From contig CAZTDP010000003.1 in assembly GCA_964612565.1 (NCBI GenBank), positions 1-64,000 on the forward strand: a DNA stretch of 64,000 bases, written 5' to 3'. Origin of the DNA: CAZTDP01 sp964612565 (GTDB lineage Bacteria > Patescibacteriota > WWE3 > UBA101185 > UBA10185). Below are positions 9,719-15,747 of the stretch, piece after piece. Within the stretch, counting starts at the first letter, position 1. Each line of letters opens with the position of its first letter. Under the pieces are notes generated by a model that ran no database searches, was not told where the DNA came from, and saw nothing but the letters and a program-made list of their open reading frames with translations. The position numbers and the translations under genes were made by a program.

Positions 9719-9857
9719 GAACGTTAGAGAGGGTACATTTAAAACCACATAGAAACCGCCTTAGAGAACCTACCATCTTGACCGGCAAACCATGCTACTT
9801 TATAGAAAGCCAAGATCTGGTGAGAATTCGTTCTCTTCGGTTCTTGGCTTTTTTGTT
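9719..9857 (+). ncRNA. putative small RNA or attenuated leader
   Basis: About 140 nt between the perfect promoter P2 and a strong intrinsic terminator. It carries two copies of TTAGAGA (9723 and 9761), the second followed by CCTACC. I see no match to 4.5S RNA, 6S RNA, tmRNA or T-box landmarks. It is either an independent small RNA or a leader whose terminator is conditionally bypassed to express the island. Confidence 0.6.
9807..9857 (+). terminator. intrinsic terminator, UUCG-capped
   Basis: AAGCCAAGA (9807-9815) pairs with TCTTGGCTT (9842-9850). Inside, GAGAA-TTCG-TTCTC gives a 5-bp stem capped by a UUCG tetraloop. TTTTTTGTTTT follows. Confidence 0.9.
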
Positions 9858-10787
9858 TTCTTAGACACAGACCTACCTGCAAGGTACGGAAATACTGTTT
9901 CCAATCTTTCGGTGCCTTTGGCACTTAAAAATGGAAGCATTTGCTGTCCTTACCTTAGAGAGAGTACACGAACAGGTCCTACCGGCCATTGCAGATAGAT
10001 CCTTGCCTAAGAAGTTCCTATTTATCTTTTACCTAATTTAGTAAAAGACGTTGGGCAAGAAATTAAAGCGGTTCTTTTCATTAGTCCCTACCGACCGATT
10101 CCAAGTATATCTTGGCTTCGTTGAATAAGAACAAGCTTACCGCAAGCTTAGCTTGCACAATCGGGAATCTGCTCCTTTGTGAGAGAGTGGCCCAAACAAA
10201 AAGAGATAACAAAAGATTGCTTTTTTACATTTGCCAAAATACCTGGCAACAAGTTCAAGATAAGAACTTTTCATGTGGACATAGATTTGTTTACCATTTA
10301 TTGAACCTGCATTGATAATGCGAGTTCATCCTACCTAATAACTGTTAACTAGATTTTTGTTTGTATGTTATTGGGAAACCTAAAAGGGGAGGGGAGAGTA
10401 CTAAATCATCCTACCGGGTCGAACGACCTGCTTCCCTTGTTTAATTTAATAACTTGTCTAATGACTGTGTAGCGGAATTTGCTGTAGTTAAAACCTAAAG
10501 CAAAACCGCTATCAGCTATCAGATAAGACTGATAGGACATCAGGCGCTTGTTTTGATGGCCTTTAAAAGGTCGTTGGCGACTGAGCACTTTGAAAATTGA
10601 AGTAAGAGACTGAATTTAAGAATTTAATCTTAATTGCTGGATTCGCGAGCAATTGTTGTAAGCGCGGATCCGGTTGTCCGGGAGGAGAGACGTTGGTATT
10701 TGGCTTTGCTTTTGCTTAGCTTTTTGCCTACTGTCTCTCCTTGAGGATGTGGGTTTGCGGTGTATGCGTGGGCGAATTGGTAGCGAG
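9858..10787 (+). ncRNA. about 0.9 kb gene-free, hairpin-dense region (candidate large structured RNA)
   Basis: No convincing gene is present: the open frames are short and lack ribosome sites. Many local hairpins are: GTGCC/GGCAC at 9913, CTTTTAC/GTAAAAG at 10028, GCAAGC-TTA-GCTTGC at 10142, GAAC-CT-GCATT/AATGC-GA-GTTC at 10303, CCTAATAAC/GTTATTGGG at 10334, CTATCAG/CTGATAG at 10518, and GGAGAGAC/GTCTCTCC (10683-10690 with 10734-10741). CCTACC occurs at 9872, 9978, 10087, 10330 and 10410, plus 9769 in the upstream RNA; the first four are 103-109 nt apart. It looks like one or more structured RNAs or a very long leader for the 10869 gene. I recognise no known family. Confidence 0.5.
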
Positions 10788-10843
10788 TGTTTTCTTTCTT
10801 GTGCAGTTCGTACTTTGTTGCGGGTTGTTATGGTAAGAAAACA
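10788..10843 (+). repeat. 56-nt repeat, copy A
   Basis: Matches 14039-14094 at 54 of 56 positions (differences at the base after TTTCTTTCTTG and at the base after TTATGG). The flanks are unrelated. The ends GTTTTCTT and AAGAAAAC are perfect complements, so the element can fold as a stem-loop. It lies 25 nt before the start codon at 10869. Confidence 0.9.
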
Positions 10844-10868
10844 AAAACAAAGAACAGGAGAAAAAAAA

Positions 10869-11429
10869 ATGAACACAAAAGCGTTGGAGGATTTCGTTGA
10901 GGAAAATAGCCCGGTGAAAGTAGCTTTAAACGCTACCGATATCAAGGCTTTGGCCGCTAAAGCTGGTCTAGAAGTTCTTAGCGCCAGCAAAGGCCGTGTC
11001 TTTCTTTCCAAGGGTAACAGAGCAGTGGTCGTGTGGGGAGAGGAAAAGATTCCCAATGACCGCTCGTTCGACTACATCGAGTTTAAGCCGGATGACGGGA
11101 TTGTTGTCACCTGGATGGCGAGCGTATCTGGCGACCATGTGACTTATGCCCCCTTTGTGCCCTCACCTGCTGCGGGTGGGTTTGGAAAGTGTCCCAGAGC
11201 TAGCGAGGTGCTCATAAAGGCCGCAGGACTTGGTCCGGTTGTTGTAAAACTTCCGGAAAAGGCCGTTACGCTTCCGCGGGCGCCTTGGGACCAGTCTTTT
11301 GCAGCGGATTGGGGCAGTGGGATGGTCGAAGACACGGTCACGTGTTACGTGTCCGAGGCCGCAGCTTTGGTAATACCGTTTGTGCGACACCTCGCCGAGA
11401 TTGCAAGTTTGAAAATCGCGGTCGAGTAA
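10869..11429 (+). CDS. unrecognised island protein, 186 aa
   Basis: Not recognised. The soluble product begins MNTKALEDFVEENSPVKV and is rich in Ala/Val with no membrane segment or signal peptide. The ATG at 10869 follows AGGAG with an A-run spacer; the open frame extends upstream to 10674 but that part overlaps the duplicated non-coding element and is rejected. Codon use is visibly G+C-richer than the core genes. It is the first protein gene of the accessory island and is immediately followed by the first ATCTCTTTT-stem-loop element. Confidence 0.65.
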   Translation: MNTKALEDFVEENSPVKVALNATDIKALAAKAGLEVLSASKGRVFLSKGNRAVVVWGEEKIPNDRSFDYIEFKPDDGIVVTWMASVSGDHVTYAPFVPSPAAGGFGKCPRASEVLIKAAGLGPVVVKLPEKAVTLPRAPWDQSFAADWGSGMVEDTVTCYVSEAAALVIPFVRHLAEIASLKIAVE

Positions 11430-11432
11430 AAT

Positions 11433-11483
11433 TTATCTCTTTTGAGTGGAATTGTTTGCCATTTATGGTCGACTTTTCCACTC
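11433..11483 (+). promoter_or_regulatory. 3' ATCTCTTTT + stem-loop element (H1)
   Basis: TTATCTCTTTT (11433-11443) is followed by GAGTGGAA (11444-11451) pairing with TTCCACTC (11476-11483). It begins 3 nt behind the stop codon of the 186-aa gene. The same prefix plus hairpin occurs behind three other island genes. The following T-rich stretch is weak, so simple intrinsic termination is uncertain. Confidence 0.6.
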
Positions 11484-11633
11484 TCATTCTACTTTTCGTT
11501 TTGCACTATTTGAGCTGGTAAGCAGCTTAAGAAGAGCAAAATGAATAGGCTGAACTCTTCCGTCCCAAAGTTAGCTTCGGCAATGGGAAATTCAACGGAT
11601 GGTTTTTAAAAAGGTATACCTAAGGAGTATAAA

Positions 11634-11978
11634 ATGGCTACAACTTACGTTGGTTTGGCAATTGCTGATGGCATGTTCCCAGAAACGGCAGCCGCGACTC
11701 GTCGCCCGTTGACCGTTGAAGAAGCGAAGGGATTGATTGAGGCTGGTGTAGCGTCATGCTGCAACCCAAGCCATAAATTGACCCTGGATGCTTTGAACAC
11801 CAAGCATGGCATCGTGGTTCCCGTCCCCGAGAAAGCCCCCTTTGTTTCCTTGAAGGCGGGTGACAGGGTTATCGTGCTGTCCGCTCGTTTCCCTCGCCGT
11901 TTGGCTGAGGGTGAGACCTGGACTGCCGAGGATGTGGAAAAAGCGGTGTTCAAGTTTGGTTTGTGGGAAGTATCGTAA
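11634..11978 (+). CDS. DUF1874-family protein, AcrIII-1/YddF-like (putative ring nuclease)
   Basis: A 114-aa protein with the DUF1874 layout: N-terminal strand, LTVEEAKGLIEAG helix, a central His-x-x-Thr segment (PSHKLTLDAL) and the signature RRLAEGETWTAEDVE followed by FGLWEVS. In the viral proteins AcrIII-1 and STIV B116 the equivalent segments are GHDST and QRLEEGK. The catalytic His of AcrIII-1, which opens the cyclic tetra-adenylate ring, is residue 47; here His is also residue 47, and the Arg before L-x-E-G is kept. The family is known from archaeal viruses, phages and integrative elements such as ICEBs1. AAGGAG precedes the ATG. Activity is inference; the Gly before the His is replaced by Ser. 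No CRISPR locus is in the window. Confidence 0.72.
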   Translation: MATTYVGLAIADGMFPETAAATRRPLTVEEAKGLIEAGVASCCNPSHKLTLDALNTKHGIVVPVPEKAPFVSLKAGDRVIVLSARFPRRLAEGETWTAEDVEKAVFKFGLWEVS

Positions 11979-11984
11979 TTTCCT

Positions 11985-12208
11985 TAAAAGATCCTAACTA
12001 CTAAAACTAAGTTTCTTCGGTAACGAAGAATGGAAGTAACACCCACGCGTTTATCGCTGAAGTGCGAAAACAGCAGCGGGGCAGCCCACTGCACCTGAGT
12101 TAGGACGTAAGGTTAATCCTTGAACAAGATTAACCCACGATAGAACCTGGTTCTCGGAATTATCCGATGCTCAAATGAGGCTGATTAATTGAGCAAAAAA
12201 TAATGGAA
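11985..12208 (+). ncRNA. structured spacer RNA (candidate)
   Basis: Dense nested pairing. An outer helix TCCTAACT (from 11991) with AGTTAGGA (near 12100) closes a domain holding TTCTTCG-GTAA-CGAAGAA, a 7-bp stem with a GNRA tetraloop. Downstream lie GGTTAATC/GATTAACC (8 bp) and TGCTCAA/TTGAGCA (7 bp). No open frame of note. It could be a 3' UTR of the DUF1874 gene or an independent RNA. No known riboswitch or intron core was recognised. Confidence 0.5.
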
Positions 12209-12278
12209 TTATCTCTTTTGGGGTCCGGTAAGTTTGAGTCCATTTTAATGAATTCAGCTTCCGGACCCTATACAAAAT
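12209..12278 (+). repeat. ATCTCTTTT-hairpin repeat (H2), paired with H4
   Basis: From the ATCTCTTTT prefix (12211) onward it is about 64/68 identical to 14450-14517. The stem GGGTCCGG...CCGGACCC differs from H4 (GGGCCCGG...CCGGGCCC) by a T-to-C and an A-to-G change that restore pairing. An inner arm pairs TGAGT.CATT with AATGAATTCA. There is no T-run after the stem on either strand, so it is not an ordinary terminator. Confidence 0.85.
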
Positions 12279-12743
12279 ATATTTCAAACGAATTGCAATA
12301 GTTCACAAACAAGCAACTTAACTTGTGATCTTTTGGATTCCGCTTGGTATGTACGGACTTGCGCATTCCTACGTTCGGAGAGTAGGAACCTTAAAGGCGA
12401 CAATTTGGTTTTGTTTATAAAAACAAAGCTGATTTGTTTTCTTCAAGAAGAGTTTTGGAATCAAATTGGGGGAACCGAAACCCCTACCTGCAAGGGTTAA
12501 ATTGTGATCAGGTCCGGCACTTCCGAAAGGAGATGCAAATCCGGATAAAACCCGCAATTTAAAATGATGCGAAACGATTTTACGAGAAGACTAGGAGATC
12601 GTCCGAAATACGAAGCTTGTTTGCGAAGCGCCATAACAGGCAAACAGAATAGGCAATAGCACCGATAAACGCTACCCTCCAAAGGCACTCTGATCCTGAA
12701 AAGGCAGAGAAAACGGAAGTGGGGGTCGAAAAAGGAGAGTAAG
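12279..12743 (+). other. gene-free leader of the 372-aa gene, with hairpins
   Basis: This 465-nt stretch holds no gene. It contains TTCCTAC/GTAGGAA (from 12367), a multibranch arrangement in which CAATTTG near 12400 pairs with CAAATTG near 12463 around TTTGTTT-ATA-AAAACAAA and TCTT-CA-AGA, and GGGG/CCCC just after. A 13-nt string CCTACCTGCAAGG near 12483 also occurs at 9872. It ends in AAAGGAG before the GTG at 12744. Confidence 0.45.
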
Positions 12744-13862
12744 GTGGAAAAGATTAATCTAAACCCAAGTCGTACCCACCACAACATTTGTGAGAGCGAT
12801 CGTGCTTACTGGCTAAAGACCGCCGGAGAGCCTAATTTTGAAACACTTGAGGACCTGACTAATGCTCTCTTGGCAAATGCGTGGGTTCCTAATTGGGCAA
12901 GAACTAGCCCGGTGCTCGGATACGCCGACGGTGGAACCGTGTTTGGGGATCCTCACATCCTGTGGTATACGGGCGTGTCGTACCTTGGTGGCGATAATAA
13001 CAACACAAGGTATTACCGCTTTCACGGACATGACTTCGGTGGCACCGAGATGGTTCCCAATCCTTTGTATTGGGAACTTGGTGAACCAAAGAACCTTAAC
13101 CTGGTGTATTCGTGGCCTTGCCCTGATAAGGAAAGCGTCTCAGATGGTGACCCACGAGGTGAGCAGGTTAAACCTCTCACCTTCGGAGATGGGAAGGCAT
13201 TTGCCGAAGCAAATGCGCTTACCCAGTTTCACGTGTATGGGCGCGTAACAGAAGACCTGAAGGTTGCACCACGGAGTGTTAGTGCATTGCGTGACCCGTG
13301 GCAGACACCGCAGGAATTTCGTGGGCGGCCGATATTCTGGTCGTTCTATGTTGTTGACGGCGAGGAAATGTCGCCTAAAAGTGGGAGCGAGGTGCAAAGG
13401 CTTCTCGACCTCGGAATTCTCAGAAAGGTTAGTATTCCGAAGCAGGATCAACGATACCCAGGGCTTGTGGGGTATGCCGTTGGTCCGCGTGGGATCAACA
13501 AAATCGTTATCCTCGAGCCGCTTGGGATTGTTGTGCTTAGGGACCATAATTTTCGGTGGTGGCAGGTGGATCTTGTTTCGGGCGCACAGGGCAGAATGAC
13601 GCCTTCAGTCCGAAAAGTGCTCAAATCTTTAAACGGAGGTCCGACCCGCTATCAAGTTTGGCGGCGCGCCAAGGGCCAACGCGATGAAAGGGTACTTCTG
13701 GTGGAAGTGGGTAAAGGCAAGGTTCCACGTGCTTGGCTCACGGATTACCCCGAACATTGGCGTAGGGACTACCGTTGCGATGAGGGAACGTTGACACATC
13801 GGCAGGCGGCAAAACTTCTGCGTGAACGCGGGGGGAAATCCACGCTGCTGGAGTTCATTTAG
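12744..13862 (+). CDS. unrecognised island protein, 372 aa
   Basis: Not recognised. A soluble protein rich in Trp, Tyr, Gly and Arg, with a Tyr/His/Gly-rich segment (TRYYRFHGHDFGGTE, about residues 91-105) and a basic C-terminal third (WRRAKGQRDER...HRQAAKLLRERGG). No membrane segment or signal peptide. The start is GTG at 12744 behind AAAGGAG. Base composition is clearly richer in G+C than the flanking core genes, a sign of transfer. It is followed by H3 and the hammerhead ribozyme. A nucleic-acid-binding or virion role is possible but unsupported. Confidence 0.65.
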   Translation: MEKINLNPSRTHHNICESDRAYWLKTAGEPNFETLEDLTNALLANAWVPNWARTSPVLGYADGGTVFGDPHILWYTGVSYLGGDNNNTRYYRFHGHDFGGTEMVPNPLYWELGEPKNLNLVYSWPCPDKESVSDGDPRGEQVKPLTFGDGKAFAEANALTQFHVYGRVTEDLKVAPRSVSALRDPWQTPQEFRGRPIFWSFYVVDGEEMSPKSGSEVQRLLDLGILRKVSIPKQDQRYPGLVGYAVGPRGINKIVILEPLGIVVLRDHNFRWWQVDLVSGAQGRMTPSVRKVLKSLNGGPTRYQVWRRAKGQRDERVLLVEVGKGKVPRAWLTDYPEHWRRDYRCDEGTLTHRQAAKLLRERGGKSTLLEFI

Positions 13863-13881
13863 ACTAGGGAATAGTTAAGGT

Positions 13882-13987
13882 AGAGATGTCACTACCTGTT
13901 CGCACAGATTCTGTGAACGAAACAAACAGGCGATATCTCTTTAGGGCAAGCATAACAAGTGAATTTTTCACGGTTACTGCTTGCCCT
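13882..13987 (+). promoter_or_regulatory. composite stem-loop H3 upstream of the ribozyme
   Basis: AGAGATGTC (13882-13890) pairs with GATATCTCT (13932-13940), enclosing a GTTC.CACA/TGTGAAC hairpin. Immediately after, AGGGCAAGCA (13943-13952) pairs with TGCTTGCCCT (13978-13987), with inner TAAC/GTTA and GTGAA/TTCAC. The ATCTCTTT prefix shared with H1, H2 and H4 lies at 13935-13942. The hairpin ends exactly where the hammerhead begins. Confidence 0.7.
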
Positions 13988-14038
13988 AGCGTTCTGCTTA
14001 GCAGCTGATGAGACTTAGGAAGTTTAAGTCGAAACGCT
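13988..14038 (+). ncRNA. type III hammerhead ribozyme
   Basis: All conserved core elements are present in order. Stem III 5' strand AGCGT (13988-13992), then the unpaired U at 13993 with predicted cleavage after it (GUU). Stem I CTGC-TTA-GCAG (13994-14004). CTGATGA (14005-14011). Stem II GACTT/AAGTC (14012-14016, 14026-14030) with the conserved G-C closing pair and a 9-nt loop. GAAA (14031-14034), whose last A opens the stem III 3' strand ACGCT (14034-14038). The 5' and 3' ends lie in stem III, hence type III. Cleavage would separate the 372-aa message from that of the small membrane protein. Such ribozymes are known in phage and mobile-element contexts. Confidence 0.87.
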
Positions 14039-14094
14039 TGTTTTCTTTCTTGGGCAGTTCGTACTTTGTTGCGGGTTGTTATGGGAAGAAAACA
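14039..14094 (+). repeat. 56-nt repeat, copy B
   Basis: Second copy of the element at 10788-10843 (54/56 identical). It starts directly after the hammerhead's last paired base and ends 36 nt before the ATG at 14131. The GTTTTCTT/AAGAAAAC terminal complementarity is preserved. Confidence 0.9.
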
Positions 14095-14130
14095 GAAAAT
14101 CAGGTAAGAATAAGAAAAGAGGGAGAAAAG

Positions 14131-14382
14131 ATGAACGGCTTCAATATCCTGGATTGGTCTGCCCCCATAGGCGTGGGGCTTATGTTTTTAGGCCTTTTTT
14201 TGGCCGTTTTAATCTCCGATTGGGTCAACAAGGCCCGCGAAGAGGCCTTTAAAAGAGGCCGAAATGCCACCTATTATTGGTTGATGGCGTATCGTGGTGG
14301 CACTTTATCAAAGGAGGATTACGAAAGGCTGTACGATCCTGAAATTGGGATCTATGCAGATCCTCCTTCAAGAAAGAAGTAG
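14131..14382 (+). CDS. small single-pass membrane protein, 83 aa
   Basis: Not recognised. One hydrophobic segment at about residues 10-30 (PIGVGLMFLGLFLAVLI) is followed by a charged tail with KAREEAFKRGRNATYYW. An N-out, C-in small membrane protein is likely. The ATG at 14131 follows GAGGGAG; the frame is open upstream to 14008 but that part covers the hammerhead and repeat B, so it is not coding. Its message would be released by ribozyme cleavage. Confidence 0.6.
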   Translation: MNGFNILDWSAPIGVGLMFLGLFLAVLISDWVNKAREEAFKRGRNATYYWLMAYRGGTLSKEDYERLYDPEIGIYADPPSRKK

Positions 14383-14386
14383 ATTT

Positions 14387-14416
14387 AAAGGGCTCTCGCA
14401 AGATTTCGCCCTTTTA
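14387..14416 (+). terminator. possible intrinsic terminator
   Basis: AAAGGGC (14387-14393) pairs with GCCCTTT (14408-14414), followed by a short T-run. It lies directly behind the small membrane protein gene. Confidence 0.5.
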
Positions 14417-14449
14417 TAACCCTAGACGAGAAATGGGTTAAAACAACAC

Positions 14450-14517
14450 ATCTCTTTTGGGGCCCGGTAAGTTTGAGTTCATTTAAATGAATTCAGCTTC
14501 CGGGCCCTATACAAAAT
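14450..14517 (+). repeat. ATCTCTTTT-hairpin repeat (H4), paired with H2
   Basis: 68-nt copy of H2. The outer stem GGGCCCGG/CCGGGCCC carries compensatory changes relative to H2, and the inner arm TGAGTTCATT/AATGAATTCA is fully paired apart from one G-T. It lies 67 nt behind the small membrane protein gene. Confidence 0.85.
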
Positions 14518-14612
14518 CTTTCAAATCCAGCCTTTAAGGTAATTTGCTTGAGGGTTGAGTTTAAAAGAGAAGCTCCTAATTTTGGGGGCGATAACAATAA
14601 GGAGAAGAGAAG

Positions 14613-15329
14613 ATGGAGATTAAACTGCGCCGTAAAGGCGAGGTCTTAACCGTTGAGGGATTCGAAATTGAAGATATCCCTGTTGAAATTCTTGAAATTA
14701 TGCCGGAGGAATTAGAGGGTATAGACCTTACAGCGTACCCCGTAATTTACACTACACCCGGTCGCCACGGCCCCGAAAAGGCGCAAGCACTTCACGAGCG
14801 CATCCCTGATGTGTTTTGCGTTTACTCGTACGATTGGGCAAACGGTTATGGCCAGGGTGTAATTCTTCCCGATAACTTTAATCGCAGTCGAGTGCGTTTT
14901 TACAAAAGCGCAAAGCAGGTTAAGAAAGAGGAGGATGTGGCAAAAAAAGCCCAAATGCAGTATCTGCTTGAGCAAATTCCACGGCAGGTACCAAATATTA
15001 TAGTTAACATCAACCAGACAACATTTTCAGTAAGTATACGACCCGACCAAGAGGTTTACTGCTGGCGCTGGGAAAAAGTTGTGATCAGCGTTGCCGAAGC
15101 TAAGGAGTTTTATGACTCTAGCCAAGCAACCTGGTCCGAGTGGAATCAGCGGATTTTGAACGCCTTTGCGGAAAGCGGGGTTGCTGAAGTTCCGAAGGGG
15201 TGGGTCGAACTTGTCTTTACCGGCAATCCAGCCGAAAAGGCGGTCGCTACCTACAAAGACAAAAAAGTTGTTTTTGTTTTTGAAAATCAAAACGGTCGAT
15301 GGACCGAGAGGAGAAATGAAAATGGCTAA
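14613..15329 (+). CDS. unrecognised island protein, 238 aa
   Basis: Not recognised. A soluble protein with a beta-rich N-terminal part (MEIKLRRKGEVLTVEGFEIED), a Lys/Glu helix near residues 97-120, and a Trp-containing second half. It begins at ATG behind AAGGAG and overlaps the next gene by 14 nt, so the two are translationally coupled. G+C-rich codon use matches the other island genes. Confidence 0.6.
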   Translation: MEIKLRRKGEVLTVEGFEIEDIPVEILEIMPEELEGIDLTAYPVIYTTPGRHGPEKAQALHERIPDVFCVYSYDWANGYGQGVILPDNFNRSRVRFYKSAKQVKKEEDVAKKAQMQYLLEQIPRQVPNIIVNINQTTFSVSIRPDQEVYCWRWEKVVISVAEAKEFYDSSQATWSEWNQRILNAFAESGVAEVPKGWVELVFTGNPAEKAVATYKDKKVVFVFENQNGRWTERRNENG

Positions 15330-15531
15330 AAAACCACGTTTGGTGAAACTTCCGCCGGAAGTTATTGTTGACTATTTATGCCCGCAGTGTGGGGCACCGA
15401 TGAGCTCGGGAATTCGCGACCCCGAGGGGGATTACAGCGATTGGTTCGTAAAGCCGCATTGTACGGAGTGCGACTACGAGGCACCCTCTTCCCGATATCC
15501 ATATGAAGACTGCAAAAAAAGGGAAGAGTAG
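15316..15531 (+). CDS. small zinc-ribbon protein, 71 aa
   Basis: Two CxxC pairs (CPQCGAP near residue 22 and CTEC near residue 51) predict a zinc ribbon; the rest is charged and unrecognised. The ATG at 15316 follows GAGGAG inside the end of the 238-aa gene; a second ATG at 15322 is also possible. The open frame upstream is a shadow of the preceding gene. It is the last protein of the island and could bind nucleic acid or act as a partner of the coupled protein. Confidence 0.6.
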   Translation: MKMAKKPRLVKLPPEVIVDYLCPQCGAPMSSGIRDPEGDYSDWFVKPHCTECDYEAPSSRYPYEDCKKREE

Positions 15532-15540
15532 GCTTTATGT

Positions 15541-15578
15541 GGCGGTCCTAGATTTAATTGCAATACTTCTAGGCCGCC
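15541..15578 (+). terminator. stem-loop behind the zinc-ribbon gene
   Basis: GGCGGTCCTAGA (15541-15552) pairs with TCTAGGCCGCC (15568-15578) with one bulged T. There is no clear T-run afterwards, so termination is uncertain. Confidence 0.45.
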
Positions 15579-15631
15579 CAACCTTACTTTAAGTGCGTGA
15601 CGATTGTGGAATTCAGATCGCGAGGTTTCCA

Positions 15632-15736
15632 TTTGTCACATGAACGCCCGAATGTTTAGGTAGCGGAGGTAGGACCGTCTGTCAAAACGTTCGGGGATTT
15701 GTGTGACAAAACAAACGTTATTTTTGTTTTGTATTT
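15632..15736. repeat. nested inverted repeats at the island's right edge
   Basis: TTTGTCACA (15632-15640) and TGTGACAAA (15702-15710) are perfect 9-bp inverted repeats. They enclose CCCGAA/TTCGGG and CGG/CCG pairs. Next to them lies AAAACAAA...TTTGTTTT. The minus strand of the inner part contains GGTCCTACC, a motif seen on the plus strand at the island's left end. It may be a convergent terminator or the right boundary of the island. Confidence 0.55.
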
Positions 15737-15747
15737 CGAATATTACT

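Noticed and set aside
9739..10588. Several 60-70 codon open frames in the large spacer
   Set aside because: No ribosome sites, no plausible protein features, and they cross hairpins.
10788..10843. 56-nt repeat as an integron attC site
   Set aside because: Ends are GTTTTCTT and AAGAAAAC, the wrong orientation and sequence for RYYYAAC/GTTRRRY core sites, and no integron integrase is present.
10674..10868. Upstream extension of the 186-aa gene
   Set aside because: It covers the duplicated 56-nt element and hairpins; the ribosome site is at the ATG 10869.
12209..12278. H2 (and H4) as intrinsic terminators
   Set aside because: No T-run follows the stem on either strand.
11985..12743. Group I or II intron, tmRNA or RNase P RNA
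   Set aside because: None of the conserved core strings for these RNAs could be found.
14008..14130. Upstream extension of the 83-aa membrane protein
   Set aside because: It reads through the hammerhead and repeat B; the GAGGGAG site supports 14131.
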